46,333 nucleotides of DNA from a virus. Each line of letters opens with the position of its first letter. Position 1 is the stretch's first letter. Below, piece after piece: positions 1-8,099 of the stretch. The position numbers and the translations under genes were made by a program. The stretch covers positions 1-46,333 of the IMG/VR virus record IMGVR_UViG_3300026877_000048; one strand, written 5' to 3'. Below the pieces are notes generated by a model, which was given only the letters and a program-made list of their open reading frames with translations, was not told the DNA's origin and did not search any database.

Positions 1-142
1 GGGTCGTAGATCGACTCGCGGATCAGGGTCCACGCCGTGGCCCACGCCTGCGTCTGGCGGCGCGGGTGGAAGAGGGGATAGGCCACCGCGCAGAGCGGCA
101 GCGGGCAGGTCTGGAGTCCCCCCAGGGCCTCCGGCGTGGCTT
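1..142. repeat. Terminal direct repeat, left copy (circular join)
   Basis: These 142 bases recur at 46192-46333 with a single difference (G at 56, T at 46247). One open frame reads through the join in both copies, so the molecule is best read as circular, or circularly permuted, at about 46,191 bp with an assembly overlap. The variable base changes a Gln codon to Lys in the spanning glycosyltransferase gene. Confidence 0.9.
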
Positions 143-437
143 CGATGTCATGCTCCCAGATCACCAGATCGCCCACGGCCGGATCGTCCCACGCGGCCCG
201 GACGGCGGCCTCATAGCGGCCGTCGTCGCCGCAGGGCACCACCCACACAAGGCCCCCCGCTGCGGTCCAGCGGGGGGCCAATGCCGCGCGGGCCCGGCGG
301 GTCGGCTCCGTGCGGGGATCCGTACTGGCACCCGGCCCCACCGGGCACAGGAGTACCGGCGTCCCGCCCGCTCCGCTCACAGAGACCGGGAATCCGCTCG
401 ACTTGGCATTCCCGGTCCTGGCCTGAATCCGGCTCAT
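1..437 (-). CDS. Glycosyltransferase-like protein, N-terminal part (gene spans the join)
   Basis: Reading leftward from ATG at 435-437, through base 1 and on at 46191, gives a 276-residue protein ending at 45798. AAGGGG lies about 10 bases before the ATG, which follows the stop of the preceding gene by 7 bases. This part contains VWVVPCGDDGRYEAA and then VIWEHDIEATPEAL, a GT-A-like acidic motif seen in phage-encoded glycosyltransferases, followed by a Cys-rich PLPLC segment. Its target is unknown; a virion protein, a lipid or DNA are all possible. It is coupled to a methyltransferase and a phosphatase downstream. Family assignment rests on motif resemblance only. Confidence 0.65.
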   Translation of the reverse strand, partial: MSRIQARTGNAKSSGFPVSVSGAGGTPVLLCPVGPGASTDPRTEPTRRARAALAPRWTAAGGLVWVVPCGDDGRYEAAVRAAWDDPAVGDLVIWEHDIEATPEALGGLQTCPLPLCAVAYPLFHPRRQTQAWATAWTLIRESIYD

Positions 438-444
438 CCAGATG

Positions 445-741
445 TTACCCCTTCGGCGACTCCTCCGGCGCATCCGATACGGCAGCGGTCGCGGCCGGGC
501 GGACCCGTTGTTGGCCCGCCGCCTGCAACACGTCGCGCAGCAGGGGCACCAGGCCCCCGATCAGCCGATCATAGTACTGCTGGGACTGCGCGCGCTCGTG
601 GTGCATGTCCGCAATGATGAGCATGACGAGCGGCACCACCACCCCGGCCACGTCGGCCGCTGAGAGATGCCACCCGAGGGCCTGGTTCAGCCCCGCGACC
701 AGGGCCGCGACCAGGGCGATCACCACCCGTGTGACAGTCAT
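445..741 (-). CDS. Small membrane protein, holin-like
   Basis: 98 residues. Two hydrophobic stretches (about residues 4-22 and 26-46) are followed by a charged, partly helical tail. The ATG overlaps the stop of the upstream protease gene (ATGA), with GGAGGGG just upstream. Size and topology suit a holin or a small virion membrane protein, and many cell-wall-active genes lie in the same transcription unit. No specific family is recognised, so holin function is inference from topology and context. Confidence 0.6.
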   Translation of the reverse strand: MTVTRVVIALVAALVAGLNQALGWHLSAADVAGVVVPLVMLIIADMHHERAQSQQYYDRLIGGLVPLLRDVLQAAGQQRVRPAATAAVSDAPEESPKG

Positions 742-1319
742 GAGTCCGTCCCCTCCTTATCCGGCAGGAACACGATTTGTCGGGCCCGGGGTAGCACCAC
801 GACCCCGAGGCCGTTCTGGGCGAGAAACGCTATCGACAGCAGGGGCGGCCCGGTGGTGTAGCTGGGATCCACCACGCACGGCTGATCGGGGAACACATGG
901 CCCGCGATAGCCAGGGTGACCTGCGAGCGATAGGCGCTCGCGGACCCCGCCACCCCGCTCACGTTCTCCGTGCCGAAGTGCGGGAGCCCCAGCGTCTCCG
1001 CCAGTTGTCCGTTGAGCATGGTGACGGACGCGCCGGTGTCGAGGAGCATGGCCGTGGTCACCGTCTGGTTTTGAGGCCCGCTCAACTGCACCTGACAGGT
1101 CAGGCTGGCATCAAACAGCCCCACGTCCGGGGCGGCCCAGGCCCCGGGCAGATCCAACGGTGTCGCCGCCTGGGGCGCGGCGGGCGCGGGGGCCGGAGCG
1201 GCCGAGCTAGGCCCGGCGACCGCCTGGCACCCCAAGGCCGCACACAGCGCCCGCCGCAGATCCTCTTCCGTGACCGTGGCGTCCTCCAACAGGTGGCCGA
1301 GCAGACCCTTCAGCTGCAT
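738..1319 (-). CDS. Retropepsin-like aspartic protease
   Basis: 193 residues. The N-terminal 50 residues are helical and then Ala/Pro-rich. From about residue 70 a beta-rich domain carries AMLLDTGASVTMLNGQLAETLGLP with the catalytic Asp near residue 94, the classic D-T/S-G-A/S motif of single-domain retroviral-type aspartic proteases, which act as dimers. A later hydrophobic strand, GVVVLP, could be the second conserved psi-loop partner. GGGGAGG lies about 12 bases before the ATG. It sits among virion and lysis-type genes, so a maturation protease is a fair hypothesis. Such proteases are uncommon in bacterial viruses. The fold call is good; the substrate is unknown. Confidence 0.75.
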   Translation of the reverse strand: MQLKGLLGHLLEDATVTEEDLRRALCAALGCQAVAGPSSAAPAPAPAAPQAATPLDLPGAWAAPDVGLFDASLTCQVQLSGPQNQTVTTAMLLDTGASVTMLNGQLAETLGLPHFGTENVSGVAGSASAYRSQVTLAIAGHVFPDQPCVVDPSYTTGPPLLSIAFLAQNGLGVVVLPRARQIVFLPDKEGTDS

Positions 1320-1322
1320 GGC

Positions 1323-1577
1323 TTAGATCGCCTCCCCACTCCGCGCCCGGAGGAGCCGTTGTACCTGGTCCCGCTGGGCCCGGAGCCACGCCGGGTCGGC
1401 GGCGGCCCAGACGGCGGCGAACACCGCCTCGCGCGTCGTCCCGGGCGGCGGCGCGAGATAGTCGTCATAGCACGCCGCCCAGCGCCCGCCGTGCCGCGCC
1501 AGGTGGCGGAGCAAGTAGAAACAGGCGGGGCAAAAGTCCCCGCCCGCCTCCCCGTCGGTTTGGGTTGGGAGCCGCAT
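1323..1577 (-). CDS. Small cysteine-containing protein, unknown
   Basis: 84 residues, not recognised. It has a CPAC pair near residue 16 followed by a helical, Arg- and Trp-rich remainder that could bind nucleic acid or protein. The ATG at 1575-1577 has no clear ribosome site, so the start is uncertain. The stop lies 3 bases before the aspartic protease ATG, which suggests coupled expression. Confidence 0.5.
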   Translation of the reverse strand: MRLPTQTDGEAGGDFCPACFYLLRHLARHGGRWAACYDDYLAPPPGTTREAVFAAVWAAADPAWLRAQRDQVQRLLRARSGEAI

Positions 1578-1616
1578 GCGTGCGGCGTCGTCGTGCGTTC
1601 GGCGTCGCCCCCCCGA

Positions 1617-1889
1617 CTAGAACCCGACTCCCCGCATAAAGGCTTCCTGCATCCGGGCCGCCCACTTGGAGCCCTTGCCCTGGATCGCCTGCTGGAAGCC
1701 CGCCGCGCCCACGGCCTGCACCCCGGCGTCATACGCCGCCGCCGGGCACCCTGGGACGGGTCCGCCCAGGAACCGCTGCATGCCGGCGCAGTACGCCGCG
1801 CCCTTGCCCGCGACAGCCGCCGCCCACTTGGGCCCCGCGTCGGCCGTCTTGCGCGTCCACTTCTGTTCGGCGCTCGCGAGCGTCGCCAC
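1617..1889 (-). CDS. Small virion-region protein, unknown
   Basis: 90 residues from a GTG start at 1887-1889, chosen because GAAGGAGGG lies 8 bases upstream. The protein is rich in Ala, Gly, Lys and Trp, with repeated KW-A patterns (EQKW, GPKWAAAV, GSKWAARMQEAF). These look like short amphipathic helices with aromatic anchors. No family recognised. It is the first gene after the leader terminator at 1940-1968, so its expression probably depends on read-through of that terminator. Confidence 0.6.
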   Translation of the reverse strand: MATLASAEQKWTRKTADAGPKWAAAVAGKGAAYCAGMQRFLGGPVPGCPAAAYDAGVQAVGAAGFQQAIQGKGSKWAARMQEAFMRGVGF

Positions 1890-1939
1890 TGCTTTGTCCC
1901 TCCTTCGTCCCGCCCCTGGGCGGCGGCAGGGCACCCAGC

Positions 1940-1968
1940 AAAAAGGCCCGGCCATGCTTGGCCGGGCC
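1940..1968 (-). terminator. Intrinsic terminator in leader
   Basis: Perfect 9-bp arms GGCCCGGCC (1945-1953) and GGCCGGGCC (1960-1968) with a 6-base loop, followed on the minus strand by TTTTT. It lies about 40 bases after the promoter at 2010-2018 and before the gene at 1889, so it may be an attenuator. Confidence 0.85.
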
Positions 1969-1977
1969 ACCACTGCC
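1965..1977 (-). promoter_or_regulatory. Conserved leader motif GGCAGTGGTGGCC, copy 1
   Basis: This 13-base motif occurs identically at 10179-10191 and 17393-17405, each time on the minus strand downstream of an extended -10 box. Its last four bases begin the upstream arm of a hairpin. It is probably an RNA element such as an antitermination or processing site. Confidence 0.6.
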
Positions 1978-2009
1978 CACCACCGGCTCAGGTTATGGGA
2001 TTTGGCTTG

Positions 2010-2018
2010 ATTATACCA
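2010..2018 (-). promoter_or_regulatory. Extended -10 promoter, late unit 1
   Basis: Minus-strand TGGTATAAT is a perfect extended -10 box. I see no good -35 hexamer 16-18 bases upstream. The start point would be near 2003. It lies between the beta-helix gene stop and the leader terminator. Confidence 0.6.
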
Positions 2019-2022
2019 CCGG

Positions 2023-3216
2023 CTAGGCCACCCGTGTCGTCACGACGGTGCCGCCGCTCGCCAGGGTCGCCGCGAGCCGGACCCGGGCGGCATCCAGGAC
2101 GCTGATCACGACCGCTGTGCTGGAGGTGTCGCCGAGGTCCGTCACATCCACACCCGTCTGCCCGTGGGCGAGGAGCCGACCGATGGCGAGATGGTGCGTG
2201 CGGTTGTGGAACCGCAGGCCGTCGCCGTTGCCATGGAGGATGACGCTGCCCAGCGTCATGTACCGGACATCGCTGTCGCAGAAGATCCCCGCGCCGCCGT
2301 TGCCGTGCGCGTAGACTTGCCCGATCTCCATGTGCTCGACCGGGTTCTGCGGCGTGCCGTTGCAGTACAGGCCATGGCTACCATTCGTGCTCACCCACAG
2401 GGTCCCCACGAAGAACTTGGCCGTGCCCCCGTAGAAATGCACCCCGTCGATCCCGCAGGAATCGGCGATCAAGGTGTCCCACCACTGTTCGATCATGCCG
2501 GCGGCTTGGACCTGGACCCCCGCGCGGGGCCACGCCAGCGCCGTGACCTGCCCCCACCGATTGCCCCCGACCGTGCCGAGGTGCTGGGCCGTGAACAGGA
2601 TCCCGTACCCGCTGACCAGCGTCTCCGACGGGGCCGTCGGGCCCGGCCCCCCCACAAAGACGCTGGCGAACCGGTTGTCGTGGACGTTGCACTGGCCGGC
2701 GGCTCCGTCCTCGATCACCATCCCATTGCGCCGACCGCCGACGACGTGGATCCGCCCGAAGTGACTCTCGTTAATGTCCCGGAGCGACACGCCCACGGCG
2801 ACCTGCGCCGTCTCTAGGCTGTCCACGACGCACCACCGGGACCCGCCGTCGAACACCACGGCCGGCTGGGTCTGGGTGAGGCCGGCGGGGTCCTCCACGC
2901 GCAGGCTGCCGAGCACGCGCCAATGGAGCACACCGAAGGCGTGGATCACAGCGGTGTCCGCGCGCGGCACGAACACCACCCCCGCCGGGAGGATCCAGGT
3001 CTGCCCCGACTGCGGCGTGAGCGGCGCACTGACCGCATACCGCCCGGGCGGCGCATAGATCAGCCCGCCCGGCCCCGCCGCCGCGATGGCCTGCGTCCAC
3101 GCGGCGGTGTCGTCGGTCGTCCCGTTGCCGACCGCGCCCAGCGCCTGCACATTGACCGCATCCGTGAGGGGGGTCGAATACGGGCCCGGGCCCGAGGGGA
3201 CCGGCGGCGTCGCCAT
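2023..3216 (-). CDS. Right-handed beta-helix protein (pectate-lyase-3-like), probable receptor-binding or spike
   Basis: 397 residues. The N-terminus carries VNVQALGAVGNGTTDDTAAW, the hallmark entry segment of phage tailspike and pectate-lyase-3 beta-helix proteins. The rest is a run of short beta strands with repeated G/N turns (HGNGGAGIFC, HGNGDGLRFH) typical of helix rungs. The ATG at 3214-3216 is set by AAGGAGG 8 bases upstream; an in-frame ATG 72 bases earlier lacks a site. No catalytic residues can be assigned. It probably binds or trims host surface glycans. It is the only spike-type protein of this fold here. Confidence 0.8.
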   Translation of the reverse strand: MATPPVPSGPGPYSTPLTDAVNVQALGAVGNGTTDDTAAWTQAIAAAGPGGLIYAPPGRYAVSAPLTPQSGQTWILPAGVVFVPRADTAVIHAFGVLHWRVLGSLRVEDPAGLTQTQPAVVFDGGSRWCVVDSLETAQVAVGVSLRDINESHFGRIHVVGGRRNGMVIEDGAAGQCNVHDNRFASVFVGGPGPTAPSETLVSGYGILFTAQHLGTVGGNRWGQVTALAWPRAGVQVQAAGMIEQWWDTLIADSCGIDGVHFYGGTAKFFVGTLWVSTNGSHGLYCNGTPQNPVEHMEIGQVYAHGNGGAGIFCDSDVRYMTLGSVILHGNGDGLRFHNRTHHLAIGRLLAHGQTGVDVTDLGDTSSTAVVISVLDAARVRLAATLASGGTVVTTRVA

Positions 3217-3294
3217 GGTGCTGGACCTCCTTCGCGCCCGCCAGGCGTGCCACGCGGCGCACAGCGGGCAAGATGCGGGCCCCGCCATGGGCCG

Positions 3295-3738
3295 TTAGGC
3301 GGCGGCGGGCCCCGGCGGCGGCGAGGGAGCCGGCGTGGTGTGGAACCCCAAGTGCTCCAGCGTCTCCTGGACGGCGTAGAACCCGTCCATGCCGAACCCG
3401 ACGAGATCGCACGCCTTGGCGGGCTGGCCCGTGGCGGTCGGCCGCTCATGCCGCAGGCATAACGTGACCGCGCCGTCCGCAAAGGTGACGTGGCCGACCG
3501 TCTGCCCGGTCGGGCCGGTAACCTGGAGCCGTTGGATCACCGGCGGGTCCGCCGTACTCCCCGGCGGGCCCGCGAGGCCCAGCCGCCGCTCCACGTCCTC
3601 CTGGAACCGGAGACCCACCGTGCGGACGCACTGCTGCTCGACGGCCGATAGTTCCGGGAACGGCAGACTCGCCCGGTCGGGACTCAGGCAGAAGGCCCGA
3701 CCGTAATCGGCTCCCGCGAGACTCAGTTCCTCCGGCAT
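3295..3738 (-). CDS. Virion-region protein, unknown
   Basis: 147 residues, not recognised. A mixed alpha/beta body includes VIQRLQVTGPTGQTVGHVTF, which looks like a beta hairpin, then an Ala/Pro-rich tail. GGGAGGG lies 7 bases before the ATG at 3736-3738. It sits between the beta-helix protein and a coiled-coil membrane protein in one leftward unit. Confidence 0.65.
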   Translation of the reverse strand: MPEELSLAGADYGRAFCLSPDRASLPFPELSAVEQQCVRTVGLRFQEDVERRLGLAGPPGSTADPPVIQRLQVTGPTGQTVGHVTFADGAVTLCLRHERPTATGQPAKACDLVGFGMDGFYAVQETLEHLGFHTTPAPSPPPGPAAA

Positions 3739-3755
3739 GCGGCATCCCTCCCGCG

Positions 3756-4019
3756 TCACCAACGAATCGCGTGCCCCAGCAAGGCCGCGACCACCGCTAC
3801 CAACGCCGTTACCACCACCACGGCCCCGCGCGGCCAGTCGGCCCCCCGCTGGGCCAGCTCCCGCCGGACGGCCTGGAGCTCATCCCGCAACCGCGCCATC
3901 TGCTCGCGCGTGTCCGTCACCGCCTGGGTCAAGGCCGCGACATGCCGGGTCAACTCCTGCACCGTCTCCCACAGCCAGCCGGAGGGGGGCGTGTCGTACC
4001 GGGGTTCGCGCGCATCCAC
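3756..4019 (-). CDS. Coiled-coil protein with C-terminal membrane anchor
   Basis: 87 residues. A heptad-like helix spans about residues 18-60 (TVQELTRHVAALTQAVTDTR), followed by a hydrophobic segment VVVVTALVAVVAALLGHAI at the extreme C-terminus. It resembles a tail-anchored protein such as a hemolysin-XhlA-like or virion membrane protein. The GTG start at 4017-4019 is only weakly supported, by GTGAGG. Confidence 0.65.
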   Translation of the reverse strand: MDAREPRYDTPPSGWLWETVQELTRHVAALTQAVTDTREQMARLRDELQAVRRELAQRGADWPRGAVVVVTALVAVVAALLGHAIRW

Positions 4020-4025
4020 CGGGCC

Positions 4026-4475
4026 TCACCCACGGTACGCCTGCGTGAGGGCCGCCGCCGTGCTCCGCGCGGGGATCACCAGGACGGTGCCGATCCGCAG
4101 GACGTTCGGGTTCGGGCCAATCGCGGCCTGATTGGCGAGGTAGATCCCCGGCCAATAGGCGGCCGTGCCGTAGAACCGCGCCGAGATCTGGCTGAGCGTG
4201 TCGCCCGGCTGGACGACATACGTGCTGGGGTTCGCCACCGTGGGCGTGCCCCCCGTGACCGTCTGGGGCGTCCCCGTCGCGCCTTGCGGCGTGTAGACGG
4301 TGCCCGGTGCCGAACCAGTGCCGGGAGTCGCGAGCGGTTGGGTCAACGGCGTGCCTGGGTTCGGAGCGAAATGGAACAGGGATCCTAGGGCCCAGGCTCC
4401 AAACACGACTGCCCCCAAGAAGAGCACGCCGTTCCGTCCTGTGCTGATTTGCACTCGGGTGGGGTGTGCCGCCAT
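4026..4475 (-). CDS. Membrane-anchored LysM protein
   Basis: 149 residues. An N-terminal membrane segment (about residues 15-32, VLFLGAVVFGAWALGSLF) is followed by a Pro/Thr/Gly linker and a C-terminal LysM domain (YVVQPGDTLSQISARFYG, then NPNVLRIGTVLVIP). LysM binds peptidoglycan. The layout suggests a protein held in a membrane with its wall-binding domain displayed. GGAGGG precedes the ATG by 7 bases, just after the stop of the metallopeptidase gene. Confidence 0.8.
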   Translation of the reverse strand: MAAHPTRVQISTGRNGVLFLGAVVFGAWALGSLFHFAPNPGTPLTQPLATPGTGSAPGTVYTPQGATGTPQTVTGGTPTVANPSTYVVQPGDTLSQISARFYGTAAYWPGIYLANQAAIGPNPNVLRIGTVLVIPARSTAAALTQAYRG

Positions 4476-4476
4476 C

Positions 4477-6123
4477 TTACATCCCTCCACCGCCCGTTTG
4501 GGGTACCGGGCATGTCTCGCAAACCACCATACCCTGCGTCAGGGCTTGGCTCAGCCATTGCGCCGCCCATCGCATGTTCGCGGCGTCGCCCGGCCCCCAC
4601 TGCTGTTCCAGTGCCGCCCAGTCAATCTGCCGGCTCCCGGCCGGGATGAGCTCGCCCTCCCGCGTCTCGATGGGCAAGCCCGCCAGGGTCATTGCCAAAA
4701 TCGTGGTGGCTTCCGCCTGCTGCTCCTGGCGGGTGTGATCCGCCGGGGGCGCGGGCAGGCAGGTCCGGTCATGCAGGAGCGCATGCGCCCCTTCATGGAC
4801 CAGCGTCTGGACGGCGTAGCTGTCCCGGCTGAGCGCCGCCGGCGCGAGCAGGATACTCTCGTTGTCCGGCGTGTACTGCCCCTCCAGGATGTAGTCGGGA
4901 GTCGCCTGCAACGCCCGGTAGCGAATCCGCACCCCACACCCCTGGAGGGCCGCCGCGAGGCGGTCATACGCGGCTGGCACGTCGGGCGGCACCGTGATCG
5001 CCGCGACCTCGGCGGCGGTCGGCTGCCGAATCCACCAGGGGTGCCGGGCCGGGTCCACCGCGACGGTCTGGCGCGGCGGCGGCGGGGCTGTGGGCGTCCA
5101 CACACCGAAGCTCGTCGGGGTCCGCTGCCGGACGGCTTCCGCATAGGCGGTGGCCCATTGGCGGATCGCGTCGGCGGCGGCCTCGACCTGCGCCGGCGTG
5201 GTCGCCGCCTTCACCTGGGCGAGCAACGCCTGCCCCTGCGGCGCGAAACGGTCCAGAATCGCCCGATCCCCGGCGGGCGACCGGGCAATCTTCTCCGGCG
5301 TCCAGTCGTAGTCATACAGGGCTTGCAACTCTTCCTGCACGAACCGCAGCCGGTCGGCCACCTGGGGATCGTGCACCGGCACCCCCTGGCGCACGAGCTC
5401 GGCCGCTTTGTCGGCGACCGCCGCCACGCCCGCGAGGTGGGCGTTCCCGCAGGGCAGGCAGCCCGTGTCCCGCTCCATGTCCGGCGCGTATTGGGAATAG
5501 GGCGGTGGGGTCGGGCCGGACGGGGCCGGCGTCGCCGGCGGGGCCGCCGGGGCCGGGGCCAGGACGGCCGTTTGCAAGCCCGCCGCCGCCGCCCCCAAGG
5601 CCGCCGCGGCCGCCTCCAGATCCGCCACCGACGCGACGGGGTTCACGGCCGCCTGCCGCGCCCGCCGCAGGTGGGGCAATGCCGCCCGCCACCGGGCCTG
5701 CTCGGCCGGGGGGAGGTCCGCCAGGCGCTCCGGGGCCAGGTCAAAGCGTTCCAGCGCGGGCAAACCCTGCCCCCACTGCTGGACATCCCGCAGGCGCTGT
5801 TGGACCTCCGGGTGCGCCAGCCCGTCCTCCCGCGCGAACCGCAGGGCCTCTTTGAGGCTCGCGCTCATGCGGACCACCTGATCCCGGACGGCCGCGACCG
5901 AGGGCGGGGCCCCGGCGTCCGCTGGGCCCGATCCGGCCGCCCCCCCCGCCCCAGCCCGCCAATCGATCTGTTGGGTCAACGTCTCCCGGAGCCGGCGCAT
6001 CTCCGTCGCCAATTCCTGATAGCCCGCCGCCTGCTGCTGGGGGCCGGGACTCAGGAGGCGCACCAGGTGCGGCAACACCTGCGGATGCGTCGCATAGCGG
6101 AGCGCGTCATCCACAAAGCCCAT
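4477..6123 (-). CDS. Large protein with a zinc metallopeptidase domain
   Basis: 548 residues. The first half is mostly helical with Ala/Pro linkers and a short C-LPCG pair. The C-terminal third carries YAVQTLVHEGAHALLHDR with HExxH at about residues 443-447, followed by a Gln/Glu stretch (RQEQQAEATT) that may supply the third zinc ligand, as in ImmA/IrrE- or ArdC-type gluzincins. It lies between the lytic transglycosylase and the LysM protein, so a virion-carried protease, for entry or maturation, is plausible. It could also be injected to cut a host factor. Confidence 0.75.
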   Translation of the reverse strand: MGFVDDALRYATHPQVLPHLVRLLSPGPQQQAAGYQELATEMRRLRETLTQQIDWRAGAGGAAGSGPADAGAPPSVAAVRDQVVRMSASLKEALRFAREDGLAHPEVQQRLRDVQQWGQGLPALERFDLAPERLADLPPAEQARWRAALPHLRRARQAAVNPVASVADLEAAAAALGAAAAGLQTAVLAPAPAAPPATPAPSGPTPPPYSQYAPDMERDTGCLPCGNAHLAGVAAVADKAAELVRQGVPVHDPQVADRLRFVQEELQALYDYDWTPEKIARSPAGDRAILDRFAPQGQALLAQVKAATTPAQVEAAADAIRQWATAYAEAVRQRTPTSFGVWTPTAPPPPRQTVAVDPARHPWWIRQPTAAEVAAITVPPDVPAAYDRLAAALQGCGVRIRYRALQATPDYILEGQYTPDNESILLAPAALSRDSYAVQTLVHEGAHALLHDRTCLPAPPADHTRQEQQAEATTILAMTLAGLPIETREGELIPAGSRQIDWAALEQQWGPGDAANMRWAAQWLSQALTQGMVVCETCPVPQTGGGGM

Positions 6124-6129
6124 CCCGTG

Positions 6130-6648
6130 TCACCCCCTGAATTGGTGCCACGCCCACCACGCCGCCCCGACGACGCCGGCCCAGAAGAGGAGCGGGACCC
6201 CCGTCAACCCCGGCAGGACCCCGGCGGGGGATCCGCCGCCAGCACCGGCCCCGGCCCGGGCCTGGGCGACGGCCGCTTGGGCCTGTGCCAAATAGGCGCG
6301 GTAGGCCCCGTCCGTATACGTCGTCCAGTTCGCGAGGCCGGACGGCGACCGGTACACCGCATAGGCGGCGACCGCATTGTGGACGGGGTCGCTCAGCCAG
6401 GCCCGCCACACGCAGGGGTCGGCGCTCCCCGTCAACTGCCGCAGCAGATCGGTGTGCACCGTGTGGATCTGCCACAGCCCAAAGCTCGTAAACCCGTCGC
6501 AACAGGGGACCCCCGGATTCGCCGTACAGGGATCGCCCGCCGCCGTGGGATCCCAGCCGCTCTCGGCCCCCGCAATCGCGACCATGGTGACCTGGATCGC
6601 GGGCGGGAACACCTGGACCGCCGCCTGGGCGGCCTGGGCGAGACTCAT
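6130..6648 (-). CDS. Lytic transglycosylase (SLT-like) with C-terminal membrane segment
   Basis: 172 residues. MVAIAGAESGWDPTAAGD carries the catalytic Glu (about residue 29) and ESGW motif of the soluble lytic transglycosylase fold. FGLWQIHTVH and the later VAAYAVYRSPSGLANW match the usual second and third motifs. A C-terminal hydrophobic segment (LLFWAGVVGAAWWAWHQF) would anchor it. It cuts glycan strands of peptidoglycan, probably during entry. An anchored transglycosylase recalls those of tailless membrane-containing phages. Confidence 0.85.
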   Translation of the reverse strand: MSLAQAAQAAVQVFPPAIQVTMVAIAGAESGWDPTAAGDPCTANPGVPCCDGFTSFGLWQIHTVHTDLLRQLTGSADPCVWRAWLSDPVHNAVAAYAVYRSPSGLANWTTYTDGAYRAYLAQAQAAVAQARAGAGAGGGSPAGVLPGLTGVPLLFWAGVVGAAWWAWHQFRG

Positions 6649-6666
6649 AGTCCCGGCCCGCCCCCG

Positions 6667-7029
6667 TTAGGGCAGCGCCTCCACCGCCGCCGAGACGGTC
6701 ACCTGGTTCGCCGTGCCCGCCGTGACCGTGACGCTGATCGCGGTCCCGCCCTGCGCCGCGACGGTCACCGCCGCCGTAAACGGCCCGACGGGTTCGCTCA
6801 CGCCGTTAATCGGCGTCAGGGTCTGCTGGCTCCCCGTGGTCGGGTCCGTATACGTCACGCTGACGGTGACGGTCGTGGCCGCCGTTTGCACGATCCCGTA
6901 AACTCCGACCCGATACAGGCCCGTCAGGCCCACGGGGACGGTCACAATCGGGGTCGCGCTGGTCGTGGTCAAGGCAACCAGTTTGTTGCGTGCGACCACG
7001 GCACTGGGCCGAATGGTGTGCAACTCCAT
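6667..7029 (-). CDS. Small beta-rich virion protein
   Basis: 120 residues, almost wholly alternating Val/Thr/Ala strands (TPIVTVPVGLTGLYRVGVYG and similar), suggesting a single beta-sandwich. It has no Cys and few charged residues. AAGGAGG precedes the ATG. It could be a minor capsid, spike-base or decoration protein; no family recognised. Confidence 0.65.
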   Translation of the reverse strand: MELHTIRPSAVVARNKLVALTTTSATPIVTVPVGLTGLYRVGVYGIVQTAATTVTVSVTYTDPTTGSQQTLTPINGVSEPVGPFTAAVTVAAQGGTAISVTVTAGTANQVTVSAAVEALP

Positions 7030-7044
7030 GACCGGGCCGCCTCC

Positions 7045-8028
7045 TTACACCAGGCCGGCCTGCACGGCCGCCGCGAGCTTCTGCGCCTGCTCGGCCCCCA
7101 TCAGCGGGGCCAGCGTCTCGGCGGTGGCCTGGCCGAGGCGGAGCCGCAGGATATTGCTCAGGGCGACCGCCCAGATTTCCAGCCGCACCGGAATGGGGGC
7201 CGCCGGCGTCGTGGTCGCCTGGATGTGAAAGGTCAGGTGCTGCGTCGCCGGCAGGAACACCGTGAGCGGCACGTCGATCCGCAACATGGCCGCGTCGAGG
7301 ACCATGGCCCCCTGCTGACTGTCGCGGTCCACGGTGATCGTGACGCCGTCCTCCTCGTTCGCCGCCGCCGCAATCGACCGGAGGACCAGCAATTGGTTCG
7401 GCTCCGCCCGTTCGGTATGGAACGTGGTGTCCGTCGTGCTGGCGCTCACCAGGAGGGCGTAGTTGAGGGGAGCCCGGATCAGGCGGGGGCGATAGGTCCC
7501 CTCAATGATGCGGTCGAGGGTCATGGGCAGCGTGCCCCGCTGGTCGGTCGGCGTGGTCTCCAGGCCCAGGGACCGGAGCGTCTGCCGTTGCTCGTCCGTC
7601 AGCGGCAAGCCCCGCATGACGCGCCACGCGAGGGTATCGTGCCAGATCGTGTACCGGTACAACAGTTGAATGTTGGCCGCCGGCGCGGCGGTGGTGTTGA
7701 CGAGGTAATGCGAGAGGCTGTCCACGGCCACCCGGCCGGTCGGAAGCGGCGTGAGGTCTGGCGGGACCGTGCCTAAATCCACGCGCCCCAGTGCCTTGTC
7801 GTTCTGGATCCACCATTGCACGCCGGGCGCGGTGGACGCGGCGACCGCGTCGAGAATCACGACGGTTTTCGGATCATTGGTCGGGTTCCACCGTTGGACC
7901 GCCGTTTGCACCGACACCTGGGCATTGGCCGGCACACTGGGGATCAACGCCGTGTAGGCCACCTGCTGGAGCCAGTAGGGCTCGGCATCCCGAATGGTCT
8001 GAACCCCGAAGGTGGTTGTCGCCACCAC
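7045..8028 (-). CDS. Virion protein, beta-rich (capsid candidate)
   Basis: 327 residues. Two beta-rich halves are separated by a helical segment (DEQRQTLRSLGL, near residue 145). The second half (NYALLVSASTTDTTFHTERA, then LTVFLPATQHLTFHIQATTT) looks like a jelly-roll sandwich. The start is GTG with AAGGGGG just upstream. Length and composition suit a capsid or spike protein. I cannot assign a family, and no HK97-fold signature is visible. Confidence 0.6.
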   Translation of the reverse strand: MVATTTFGVQTIRDAEPYWLQQVAYTALIPSVPANAQVSVQTAVQRWNPTNDPKTVVILDAVAASTAPGVQWWIQNDKALGRVDLGTVPPDLTPLPTGRVAVDSLSHYLVNTTAAPAANIQLLYRYTIWHDTLAWRVMRGLPLTDEQRQTLRSLGLETTPTDQRGTLPMTLDRIIEGTYRPRLIRAPLNYALLVSASTTDTTFHTERAEPNQLLVLRSIAAAANEEDGVTITVDRDSQQGAMVLDAAMLRIDVPLTVFLPATQHLTFHIQATTTPAAPIPVRLEIWAVALSNILRLRLGQATAETLAPLMGAEQAQKLAAAVQAGLV

Positions 8029-8099
8029 TGCGACCCCCTTGTCGCGGACCCGGCATCAGGACGGCCCCCGCCTGCCGCGAGGGCCGTTGCCGGCGTCCC

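Noticed and set aside
3217-3288. Earlier start of the beta-helix gene with a CPLC pair
   Set aside because: The in-frame ATG at 3286-3288 has no ribosome site, while the ATG at 3214-3216 has a perfect one; the extra residues are Arg-rich and unlike the family start.
4300-7776. Very long plus-strand reading frame (1158 codons)
   Set aside because: It is the antisense of the metallopeptidase, transglycosylase and beta-rich genes. High G+C leaves opposite frames open; composition is Arg/Gly/Pro-rich with no domain and no ribosome site.
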